Source of the DNA: G039029935 sp039029935
Lineage (GTDB): Bacteria; Chloroflexota; Anaerolineae; Caldilineales; Caldilineaceae
Assembly: GCA_039029935.1 (NCBI GenBank)
Contig: JBCCFC010000188.1
Location: forward strand, 1 to 14,443
Reading direction: 5' to 3'
DNA: 14,443 nucleotides
Shown: one piece after another, positions 6,701 through 12,632 of the stretch
Layout of the letters: every line of letters starts with the position of its first letter
Numbering within the stretch: position 1 is the stretch's first letter
Made by a program: the position numbers and the translations under genes
The notes under the pieces: generated by a model
What the model saw: only the letters and a program-made list of their open reading frames with translations
Databases searched by the model: none
Told to the model about the DNA's origin: nothing

Positions 6701-6966
6701 AAAGCCATCAATAATGCAGGTTGTCTGGGGAGTTGGCGAATGCACCATGCGTCAATGTAACAATCGTTGTCTGCCAACCACTGGTCTAACGGCTGGATGA
6801 TTGTTTGCCACTGTGTCGCCATCCAATCGCCTTCGTTGGCATCGCCTAGCCACGGTGTTACATCGACATATGGGTTGATATAAAATGCATAGAGGGGGAT
6901 AAATGCCGTGGCTAGAGCGATGATCACGAATATCAGCCTTAACAAAAAAACGCTGAAATTTTTCAC
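3706..6966 (-). CDS. Polytopic GT-C-like membrane glycosyltransferase with C-terminal NHL propeller
   Basis: A 1086-residue inner-membrane protein in three parts. Residues 8-281 hold about seven hydrophobic spans of unknown role. Residues about 264-650 look like a GT-C (PMT/ArnT, GT39-like) core: a span, then FIGDEWAFFEIA (289-300) with the acidic pair expected in the first outer loop, THDYANSYHTVLSSYIQAW (315-333), and eight to ten further spans. Such enzymes use polyprenyl-phosphate sugars to glycosylate proteins or envelope lipids outside the membrane. Residues about 650-820 form a soluble link. Residues about 825-1086 contain six NHL-type blades, with repeated patterns such as PMGVAV...VYVVDSD, PIDVVI...VYILDAG and PVGIDV...IWVADAD, probably a complete six-blade propeller. 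The start is GTG at 6966-6964, with AAAGGTG eight bases upstream. It is the last of three same-strand genes, 25 bases behind the ATPase. Transferase activity is inferred. Confidence 0.8.
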   Translation of the reverse strand: MKNFSVFLLRLIFVIIALATAFIPLYAFYINPYVDVTPWLGDANEGDWMATQWQTIIQPLDQWLADNDCYIDAWCIRQLPRQPALLMALISILCFAFAFSVVQKGQIVEWHKLLLLPQSLKALSIQRSWRTVLSAGLFIFFALLIVLYQAAPFLQTFELWPPGWDLGRGNPNDPASILVFVWVLGIIAVLAAALIWDSENESELKRTYASGTVALGIVAVILSVSMILAGFTVGIVWLMASSLLFIAGCIWSWREKTRLQPVDYGLMLGGALVTLLVGMSRAWLWNYAFIGDEWAFFEIAHTLLREPEVFDILTTHDYANSYHTVLSSYIQAWIMQITTVNMYGWRLSALLPMVFSIPAMYVIGHWFGGRLGGFLSAGLLASSHMLYSFSMVPYNNTQAVLTLTLSLGLFAFAIHSNSLLRFLLLGFSLGTGFLVYALGRLTLLPLLILLVVYAWPQGYPWQWIRNRQSLYWTLLRASAVIAGVLLMGAPMIFNLDNWLSLLKATPVQSEIADQIDMTTQMGLNALQGVHSFLTNITNTHYVYGPHLDPLTTLLVFAGIGVTLATTVTWSRTASIFVMGMVLIITTSAIQQYEAIATTRMFPIPVIYTLVASIGGTALLQLFWGTRSSPRIRAIQFGGAVVLVAAIFGLNQYHIEEISLVRSHINEESLFVQQLQQSATSKGGGMTTFIVDEAGAERLVLILRAYDIADERLVFLDQAEALSSSMLCGIDDTPAMLLIRASSPVVTDLDQRIQSCWPGHTLAPIKNHIQQARLYRFLNAAGEAEWTKPIDERITTNVPRVSIATQRPAEQGPVISGDKQIRLIGEEELRRPMGVAVGSTESVYVVDSDLRQLLIFDQAGDLLKRVEQGPNNGEREFNAPIDVVITEDGHVYILDAGYANLLIFDSEGNFLREFVPDLENVFLDARGISVDSEGNIWVASTRMGVLVQLDPKGKTKIQLSASLQHSQPVDVIVDSNRATYAVEAANPGIVHLSVDGIRQNTWDLSPFNTGAAPHIALGRVGNIIVTQPEPALVTEYATDGTILNEWQLRKDGSRSKPVGIDVDSDGRIWVADADKGAVVVLESWSEE

Positions 6967-6987
6967 AGATAAAACACCTTTGTGTGA
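6963..6987. promoter_or_regulatory. TCACA/TGTGA inverted repeat over the GT-C gene start
   Basis: TCACA (6963-6967) and TGTGA (6983-6987) are inverted with 15 bases between them and enclose the ribosome-binding site and GTG start of the downstream gene. The ten bases TCACAGATAA (6963-6972) recur at 8865-8874 ahead of the ATPase gene. Pairing in the mRNA would mask the start. The arms are short, so this is tentative. Confidence 0.3.
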
Positions 6988-6991
6988 TGCT

Positions 6992-8818
6992 TTAAGTTTC
7001 TAACCGCATCAAATAAAACATATCTGCCAACAGATTAAACTGTGCCAAGTCACTGAAATAAATCCCTTCTGACCGTAACAGTTTTTCTGCATTTGCTGTA
7101 AACCCTGATTTGCTAAAATACCAGCGAATGACCTCACTGTACCCTTTCTCTCGCTGTACTTCTTTCACGTCACGTATAAACGCGCGTACATCCTTCACAC
7201 TCATCCGTTTTTCTCGATAGCGTACAGATACCATCCATGCCAGATAATTGTCATTTCCCTCTGCGTCATATTTGTACAGATCATGTGCCCCAATGACATC
7301 AATCTCGTGAGGAATACCTTTTTTGACGACACCTTCACCTCGAATTACATGCGCAAAGCGATGTAATTTAACGTCATGTGTAACGCCAAAATAGGTCTTA
7401 CCGTCTACCAAACGATCATCAAATGCCTTGAGCAAACCCGCCACAATGATTTCGGTGAAGTGGCCTGTCTTACGGTTAATCTCGCCCTGCATCTCGCGAA
7501 TCACACGCCGTAATTTTTTTACAGCGTCATCGTGATTCAGCAAGCTAACGGCTAGATCATCCATTGTCAAATGATGAAATGAATTCAAGTAGAGTTTCAT
7601 GAGTGGGTCGCGCGGTCCACTATAGACCATTGCAATCCTTCGCTGGATAATGTCCATGCGATGGAGTTTATCTAGGGCGGTTTGCACCTCAATGACATCA
7701 AGGCTCATGGCATTAGCCACACTATGCGCTGTGATATCAAATTCAAGTGTCTTCTGGTTTGTGATCCAGTATAATATCTTGCGGGTAATGTTGTCACCAT
7801 TCAGTTCCGTCACATACTTGCCATACTCTTCGTCGTAGTGTTCTCTCAAAACCCCTGCATGATTTGTCAATTCAAATTCAACCACTTGGCCGACAGCATT
7901 TACATCGGGAAAGTTTTTTAATGCTGGAGACTTGCTAAACATAATGCATTCAATTGGATAAGGATAGCCGTTTGTTGTCTCTACAATTACCTCGGCTAAC
8001 TCGTTTGTGATAGGCATCCCTCTGGATTGTCCCAAGAGAAACACCATTTCAATCGCAAATTGTGGTTCCAATGCGCGAACAGGAATGGGTGAGAACCGTC
8101 CTGACAACAATCCACCTAACGCTTGTCCTCGTAACATAGAAACCGACGACCCTGACACCAGTAAGGGGGCATCCCAACTTTCGGATGCTTGTTGGAAGGA
8201 GCCTGTGATATTGGTCACACGTCCATCGTCCAGCATTTTGACTTCGGTCAAGACCTGAAACTCATCAATCATAATCAGCATCGGTCTTTCTTTTGTATGG
8301 GCATGTGAATCCAAAAAGTTGATGACCCACTGAACACGCCGGTGGGAAGGGACGCGCGACTGTGGGTGGGGGGGACGATAGTAACGTTCAAACCACTTAG
8401 GGACTGTTTCATCCGCTCCTTCTTGGGCAATTAGCAAAAGCTCGTCCAACTCAATTTCTTTATCCAGTTGCAAGTCTGGGCGTTTATAGCGAAACGCAAG
8501 ATAGCTGCGCACAGCTCCCTCAAAGAACACATCAACAAACTCTTCCGATGTCATTGGCTCTTGTCTGTGTAAATAGCGGGCAAAGGTGATATAAATTGGC
8601 ATCACCTTTTCTTGTTCAAAGAAGAGCCGGTTATACAATTTTATCATCATAGAGGACTTACCCGTTCGTCTTAACCCATTAATTGAATGGCTACCTTTTG
8701 TTGGGATTGAGGATGCCCATTCCCATAAATAGTCTAAGTCAGCCTTGCGGTTGACAAACCAGTCACCAGCAGGCTCTCGTAACGGTGCGTTTGGATATTG
8801 TTTGCGCCATACGTTCAT
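6992..8818 (-). CDS. Archaeal-type P-loop ATPase with winged-helix region and degenerate nuclease-like C-terminal domain
   Basis: A 608-residue cytoplasmic protein from the preferred start. It opens with FVNRKADLDYLWEWA (21-35), the entry motif of the archaeal ATPase (PF01637-like) group. Then come the P-loop GLRRTGKSS (48-56), Walker B LIMIDEF (181-187), the sensor strand LLVSGSS (219-225) and LSGRFSPIPVRALEP (238-252). A winged-helix-like part follows (about 345-400). The C-terminal part resembles a restriction-endonuclease fold: HEIDVIG (504-510) gives the Asp strand, then MVSVRYREK (529-537), and FSKSGFTANAEKLL (568-581) is Mrr-like. The expected E-x-K reads S531-V-R533, so cleavage is doubtful. 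The start is ATG at 8818-8816 because AAAAGGAG ends nine bases upstream. The frame is open to a TTG at 8878, but that extension overlaps a perfect hairpin. It probably acts as an ATP-dependent switch or DNA-associated factor; no target can be named. Confidence 0.8.
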   Translation of the reverse strand: MNVWRKQYPNAPLREPAGDWFVNRKADLDYLWEWASSIPTKGSHSINGLRRTGKSSMMIKLYNRLFFEQEKVMPIYITFARYLHRQEPMTSEEFVDVFFEGAVRSYLAFRYKRPDLQLDKEIELDELLLIAQEGADETVPKWFERYYRPPHPQSRVPSHRRVQWVINFLDSHAHTKERPMLIMIDEFQVLTEVKMLDDGRVTNITGSFQQASESWDAPLLVSGSSVSMLRGQALGGLLSGRFSPIPVRALEPQFAIEMVFLLGQSRGMPITNELAEVIVETTNGYPYPIECIMFSKSPALKNFPDVNAVGQVVEFELTNHAGVLREHYDEEYGKYVTELNGDNITRKILYWITNQKTLEFDITAHSVANAMSLDVIEVQTALDKLHRMDIIQRRIAMVYSGPRDPLMKLYLNSFHHLTMDDLAVSLLNHDDAVKKLRRVIREMQGEINRKTGHFTEIIVAGLLKAFDDRLVDGKTYFGVTHDVKLHRFAHVIRGEGVVKKGIPHEIDVIGAHDLYKYDAEGNDNYLAWMVSVRYREKRMSVKDVRAFIRDVKEVQREKGYSEVIRWYFSKSGFTANAEKLLRSEGIYFSDLAQFNLLADMFYLMRLET

Positions 8819-8824
8819 GAACAT

Positions 8825-8835
8825 ACGCTCCTTTT
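8825..8835 (-). promoter_or_regulatory. Ribosome-binding site deciding the ATPase start
   Basis: Minus-strand AAAAGGAG (8835-8828) lies three bases from the ATG at 8824 but nine bases from the ATG at 8818. The second spacing is the workable one. The same AAAAGGAG octamer is used by the RNase J gene. Confidence 0.6.
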
Positions 8836-8864
8836 CTTGTTGAATAGGAAGGTAGTAACCCATA

Positions 8865-8885
8865 TCACAGATAACCAATCTGTGA
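8865..8885. promoter_or_regulatory. Perfect hairpin/operator-like palindrome upstream of the ATPase
   Basis: TCACAGAT (8865-8872) and ATCTGTGA (8878-8885) are exact reverse complements around a 5-base loop. The element sits in the 112-base gap between the XRE-TPR gene and the ATPase gene, with no T run after it on either strand. It is therefore more likely an intercistronic RNA hairpin (processing or translation control) or a protein-binding site than a terminator. Half of it is repeated at the start of the next gene (6963-6972). Confidence 0.55.
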
Positions 8886-8908
8886 CGCAGGTAGCCACAG
8901 TCTCTTGT

Positions 8909-8936
8909 CGGTAAAATAGAGTCACCCTTTTTACCG
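8909..8936. promoter_or_regulatory. Inverted repeat across the stop codon of the XRE-TPR gene
   Basis: CGGTAAAA (8909-8916) and TTTTACCG (8929-8936) are perfect inverse arms with 12 bases between. The right arm contains the TAA stop (8933-8931, minus). In the mRNA this would fold a stem that includes the end of the gene. It may stabilise the transcript or mark a processing point between the first and second genes of the operon. Lack of a downstream T run argues against full termination. Confidence 0.4.
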
Positions 8937-11336
8937 TAGTTCCTCTAGCACATCCGCTGTAATCGGGTTCTCGCCCGCCACCAATGCTTCAACCCAAGAA
9001 TCAACCAGTGCCCCATTATACCGCTCATAGTAGCCTTCGCCCTGTGTCTGGAGCCACTCAAGATAGGCTTCAAATGCCTCCTGCGCCTTGTCCACTTTGC
9101 CTAACTGGGCATAAATCAGCCCAAAGCTGTCATGCACATTGCCCGCTTGACTGAGCTCATAGGCTTGCTCACAATAGGGCAAGGCAGTTTCAGGCTGCTG
9201 TGCCAATGCATACCCCCAACAGAGTCCATTGTAGGCACTGGCGTAATCATTGTTGAGTTCAAGCACCTTGTGGAAATCATCCTGCCACGTCTGTTCATCA
9301 TCAGGATTGCCACTGCGGATGTAGGCCAACCCGCGATTGTAGTAGCCTCGGAATTGTGCTGGGGCCAGTTCAATTGCTTTGGTGAAATCGGCAATCGCTG
9401 CTTCGATATCGCTGTTAGCGTCGCTATACTTATACCGGATGTAATAGGAAATACCACGATTTAGGTAGGCTTGGCGCTTCTTAGAATTCGCCAATATCAC
9501 TTTGCCCAAATCATCAATCGCTTGGTCTAGGTCTGCGTTGATGGCCTCTTCATCGGTGCTTAACTGTGCCCGCTGCATATAGGCATTGCCACGATTGTAG
9601 CGCGCATTCACCCACACAGGCTTGAGCATCATTGCCTGTGAATAATAGTCAATCGCTTTGTTGACATTGACATAGGTGGCTGGCTCACCCTCTGTGACCA
9701 ACTTCTCGGTCACGTAGCCAAGATGAAAATAGATGGTTGCCAGCGTGTCATCATCTACAAAGATGTCCAGCGGTTGGCTACGTAGTCTTTCATCACCCGA
9801 AGCATCCTGTCCGTCTGGCTTAATCACGTTTAGTGCATCTTCGGATGCTTCCTCTTCGGTTGATTCGTCTTCGGTCGCTTCTACCGCAACATTATTCCGA
9901 TCCTGCTGGATATTTTGAATAAGTAGAGGTGTATCTGCGGCATTTTCCAGCGCACGTATCAGTGTGGCTTGGGCACGTTCATACTCCTGTAAATCTTGAT
10001 ACAGCCGCCCTAATGTAAGCAAGGCCAAAGTTCTTGTTTCCTCGACCACCTCAAGGTTAATCACCGCGGAGAGTTCATCGGGGGAACCAAGCAGACGCAC
10101 CCATTCAGATTCGATGGATTTATCATTTTTGATACTCTTCATGGTGAAATTAACCCGCACACGCCCACTGTCATATTCACCCCAAACCAACATGCTTGCT
10201 TGGCTCTGCGCAATGACATCTGCTGCTGCTATTTTATTGTCAATCACTGTTGACATCACGGCTACCTGTGTATTGGCGAGTACCCCCTCAACCGTCTCTA
10301 GCTCTAACTGCAATGCCTCCTGCACACGCCCAGCCACGTTATACCCTTGGTCGGATGTGTAGTTGACAAAACGCGCCACCAATACCAAGATTTCGCCCTC
10401 TGCTGCAACAATCATTGTTGGGGTTGGCACAGGTGGATCATTCACTGGCTGGACACCCGCAGGAGTTGCCGTGTTTGTTGCTGTGCTATTCGTCGGTGTA
10501 ATCTGAGATTGTGGTGTATCCGTCATAGAAGGTATGGGGTTCTGTCCTCCGTTCTCACTGCCCAATCGCCAAATCAACGCCAGTGCAATTAAAATGGACA
10601 CAATGCCAACACCGACAATAGCCCATTGCCATGTTTGTGTGGCAGGTTGTGGCTGTGGTGCAGGTGGATGGGCGGCAGATTGTGCGGAGGGGTCAGCTTC
10701 GGATTCAGCGTCGGATTCAGTGGCGGGTTCATAGACAGATTGGCTGGAATTCAAACCGTCTACATCTTTTTGTAATGCATTTTTTTGATTTGTTGCGTTT
10801 TTATTGTTTAAATCGTCATCAGGCTTGCCAACTTGCTCATTGGAAGATGATATACTGGACGGTAAATCTAATTGCGTGTCAGGATTGTCAATATCTTGGG
10901 GGCTATCTTTTTCTGTGTCATGCTCAGTACTTTTATCAGTATCGGGGCTAAAGTTTTGACGCCAATCAGATGTGTCATGCTTGGCAGAGGGCGAATCTAT
11001 AGTTGATGCCTTCGGTTTCGTGCCATGTGCAGGCATGTCTAGCGGCACATTCGGCAAGTGGCTGCTTGGCGGGACAGATGGTGTCGTAGATGTGAGCGAA
11101 GGCGGCTCCATTGGCGGGAACCCAGCCGCAATGAGTAACGTGTCTCGCTCTTCTGGTGTCAATCGCAGTTTCTTGGCACAGGCAAGCACATCGTCTTTGT
11201 TACGCGGTCGTTGCACCAATCCTTCTTTCCAGCGGAAAATAGTCTGGCGGCGCACACCAATACTGCGTGCTAATTCGGAATCGCTGATACCAGCCCGCTG
11301 GGTATACTCGGTTATTAATTCGGCAAATGTAACCAT
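8931..11336 (-). CDS. Transmembrane XRE-type HTH protein with extracytoplasmic TPR region
   Basis: An 801-residue single-pass membrane protein. Residues 4-70 are a helix-turn-helix of the XRE type (ELARSIGVRRQTIFRWKEG, 21-39), followed by helices ending in LTPEERDTLLIAAGF. Residues 75-232 are a Pro/Ser/Asp-rich disordered tether. Residues 238-257 (WAIVGVGIVSILIALALIWR) are one membrane span. After a Thr/Pro-rich linker (268-308), residues about 315-430 (GEILVLVARF...) look like an alpha/beta domain of the TolB/FlgO/CsgG-like kind. TPR-like helix pairs follow at 437-465 and about 530-770, interrupted by an acidic insert (487-502, ATEDESTEEEASEDAL). The likely topology is DNA-binding domain inside and TPRs outside, as in ToxR/CadC or RodZ. 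The start is ATG at 11336, with AGGA ten bases upstream. It is the first gene of the three-gene minus-strand set and may regulate that set, and it could sense a protein or envelope state. Domain layout is clear; the target is unknown. Confidence 0.85.
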   Translation of the reverse strand: MVTFAELITEYTQRAGISDSELARSIGVRRQTIFRWKEGLVQRPRNKDDVLACAKKLRLTPEERDTLLIAAGFPPMEPPSLTSTTPSVPPSSHLPNVPLDMPAHGTKPKASTIDSPSAKHDTSDWRQNFSPDTDKSTEHDTEKDSPQDIDNPDTQLDLPSSISSSNEQVGKPDDDLNNKNATNQKNALQKDVDGLNSSQSVYEPATESDAESEADPSAQSAAHPPAPQPQPATQTWQWAIVGVGIVSILIALALIWRLGSENGGQNPIPSMTDTPQSQITPTNSTATNTATPAGVQPVNDPPVPTPTMIVAAEGEILVLVARFVNYTSDQGYNVAGRVQEALQLELETVEGVLANTQVAVMSTVIDNKIAAADVIAQSQASMLVWGEYDSGRVRVNFTMKSIKNDKSIESEWVRLLGSPDELSAVINLEVVEETRTLALLTLGRLYQDLQEYERAQATLIRALENAADTPLLIQNIQQDRNNVAVEATEDESTEEEASEDALNVIKPDGQDASGDERLRSQPLDIFVDDDTLATIYFHLGYVTEKLVTEGEPATYVNVNKAIDYYSQAMMLKPVWVNARYNRGNAYMQRAQLSTDEEAINADLDQAIDDLGKVILANSKKRQAYLNRGISYYIRYKYSDANSDIEAAIADFTKAIELAPAQFRGYYNRGLAYIRSGNPDDEQTWQDDFHKVLELNNDYASAYNGLCWGYALAQQPETALPYCEQAYELSQAGNVHDSFGLIYAQLGKVDKAQEAFEAYLEWLQTQGEGYYERYNGALVDSWVEALVAGENPITADVLEELR

Positions 11337-11593
11337 AACATTTCAATCCTACTATTTTCATAAATTTGTTTAAATGAATTCGGTAGATGGTCAGTCTGAT
11401 GATATAATTGATTGTCTTACAATAATATGATACCCTGTTTATGATGATAAACGCTAAAAAATGATTGTTTGAATGTAGATTATTTATAGTTGAAATAGAT
11501 TGAATGTCCTTCAAGAGATTTTACGATATTGCAAATTCTAAGAGATTTTGTGAATGATTGATTCAGGTTCTTTAACCAACTAAAAAAAGATAT
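11337..11593. other. AT-rich divergent intergenic region
   Basis: 257 bases separate the XRE-TPR gene (minus) from the uracil-DNA glycosylase gene (plus). The DNA is markedly AT-rich compared with its neighbours, as expected for promoters on both strands. AAGAGATTTT occurs twice (11513-11522 and 11540-11549, 27 bases apart), close to the glycosylase start. I found one reasonable plus-strand promoter motif (listed separately) and no convincing minus-strand -35/-10 pair. No open reading frame or RNA gene is apparent. Confidence 0.6.
11400..11408 (+). promoter_or_regulatory. Extended -10 promoter motif, candidate for the uracil-DNA glycosylase
   Basis: TGATATAAT is a perfect TG-n-TATAAT extended -10 element. 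No good -35 box lies 16-18 bases upstream, which extended -10 promoters do not strictly need. Transcription would begin near 11415 and give a leader of about 180 bases. AT-rich DNA makes chance matches likely. Confidence 0.35.
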
Positions 11594-12286
11594 ATGTCAG
11601 AATATATAACAGTTGAACAACAGCAAATTGAACGACGGGATGCGCTCCAACAATTGGAGGCGTCTATTTGTTCATGCGAATTGTGTCCATTAAGCCGTGA
11701 TCGTACAAATGCAGTGCCGGGTGAGGGGGACTACGAGACGGTTGTGATGTTTGTTGGGGAAGGACCTGGGTATGATGAAGATAAACAAGGACGTCCATTT
11801 GTGGGGCGTAGTGGTCAGTTTTTAACCCAGATGTTGAATAAGGTTGGCATTCAGCGTGAGGATGTGTACATTACGAATGTGGTCAAATGTCGTCCTCCCA
11901 ACAACCGAGATCCAATGCCAAGCGAGTTAAAGGCGTGTAGTGATTATCTGGAGCGTCAAATCGAGTTGATCAACCCACGCATCATTGTAACATTGGGTCG
12001 TTTTAGTATGCAACGATGGTTCAAAAATGGTAAGATAACCAAGGTTCATGGTCAAATCAAAAACATTGGGCGCGGTCGAGTTGCGCTGGCGATGTTTCAT
12101 CCTGCGGCAGCTTTGCGCAACCCACAATGGCAAGTGGCGTTTGAGCAAGACCTCCAGGTGCTGCCACCGTTGATTGAGCGCGCAAAACGCGCCAATCAAA
12201 AAGCGATGCATGGCGAGGGATTGCCACCTGGTGTACCCCATCCGGGTGATCCAGACTATGAACCCAATCATGAAGATTCAGCATAG
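11594..12286 (+). CDS. udg: Family 4 uracil-DNA glycosylase, [4Fe-4S] type
   Basis: A 230-residue cytosolic base-excision repair enzyme that removes uracil from DNA arising from cytosine deamination or dUTP incorporation. The cluster ligands follow the family spacing: C28-x2-C31, C99 and C115, with the last two 16 apart as in Thermus family 4 enzymes. The uracil-pocket and catalytic motif is GEGPGYDEDKQGRPFVGRSG (55-74). VVKCRPPNNRDP (97-107) and the HPAAALR motif (169-175) complete the signature. Residues 201-230 form a short Pro/Gly/acidic tail beyond the usual domain, probably disordered. The start ATG at 11594 has only a weak purine-rich stretch (AAAAAAAGA) upstream rather than a strong Shine-Dalgarno. 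It diverges from the XRE-TPR gene and is followed by a 346-base gap, so it seems to be its own unit. Family 4 rather than family 5 because of the GEGPG-x-DED form. Confidence 0.95.
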   Translation: MSEYITVEQQQIERRDALQQLEASICSCELCPLSRDRTNAVPGEGDYETVVMFVGEGPGYDEDKQGRPFVGRSGQFLTQMLNKVGIQREDVYITNVVKCRPPNNRDPMPSELKACSDYLERQIELINPRIIVTLGRFSMQRWFKNGKITKVHGQIKNIGRGRVALAMFHPAAALRNPQWQVAFEQDLQVLPPLIERAKRANQKAMHGEGLPPGVPHPGDPDYEPNHEDSA

Positions 12287-12290
12287 ATAT

Positions 12291-12341
12291 TAGAGATGGT
12301 ATTGAGTGCGAAGCGCGATTTCTCACCTAGCACCGTCTCTA
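12291..12341 (+). ncRNA. Potential RNA stem-loop just after the glycosylase gene
   Basis: TAGAGATGGT (12291-12300) pairs with ACCGTCTCTA (12332-12341) over ten base pairs with one wobble. Inside, TGAG (12303-12306) can pair with CTCA (12322-12325), and GCG-AAG-CGC (12308-12316) forms a tip. It begins four bases after the stop codon. No T run follows, so it is not a classical intrinsic terminator. It could protect the 3' end, serve factor-dependent termination or belong to a leader structure. Whether it is a separate RNA is not shown. Confidence 0.35.
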
Positions 12342-12616
12342 GTAAAAAACGCAATGGTCTTCTTCTGACTTCTACATCTCATCTAGCAAAACTGACCCAT
12401 TCGGCCACGTGTATTTACAGTCTATAGATACGCGTGGTTGAGTGGGCTGCACGGTTGGTAATATTTGACTTCGTGTCATATTGCCAAGCGACTGCTATGC
12501 TCTACAGATCGACAAAGTACAGTCCAAGATAGACATAAATATATTTTTAAAGAGTAAGTTTAGTGATATTCATAAACCGAGGGTGTTTTGTGGAATCATT
12601 AGACTGTTTTGTCGTG

Positions 12617-12624
12617 AAAAGGAG
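12617..12624 (+). promoter_or_regulatory. Ribosome-binding site of RNase J
   Basis: AAAAGGAG is placed eight bases before the ATG at 12633, a strong site that supports this start. Confidence 0.7.
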
Positions 12625-12632
12625 CAATATAG

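Larger units (their letters stand above)
12287..12632. other. Non-coding gap between the glycosylase and RNase J genes
   Basis: 346 bases without a convincing gene on either strand. It holds the foldable segment at 12291-12341, an AT-rich patch (12530-12550) and the strong ribosome-binding site of RNase J near its end. Candidate -35 boxes such as TTGACT (12465-12470) have no -10 box at the right distance, so I place no promoter. Part or all of this may be a long RNase J leader. Confidence 0.5.

Noticed and set aside
8819..8878. Twenty-residue longer ATPase starting at TTG 8878
   Set aside because: It would overlap the perfect 8865-8885 hairpin, has no ribosome-binding site, and adds residues without family similarity. 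AAAAGGAG nine bases before ATG 8818 is better.
6992..11336. Reading the ATPase and its neighbours as a known restriction or toxin-antitoxin system
   Set aside because: The nuclease-like domain lacks its E-x-K, there is no methylase or small antitoxin gene, and the partners are a membrane TPR regulator and a glycosyltransferase.
11337..11593. Minus-strand promoter for the XRE-TPR operon
   Set aside because: Several TATNAT-like sixmers occur in this AT-rich DNA, but none has a fair -35 box at 16-18 bases, so none was called.
12465..12501. TTGACT with TATGCT as an RNase J promoter
   Set aside because: The spacer is 25 bases, too long for a sigma-70-type promoter.
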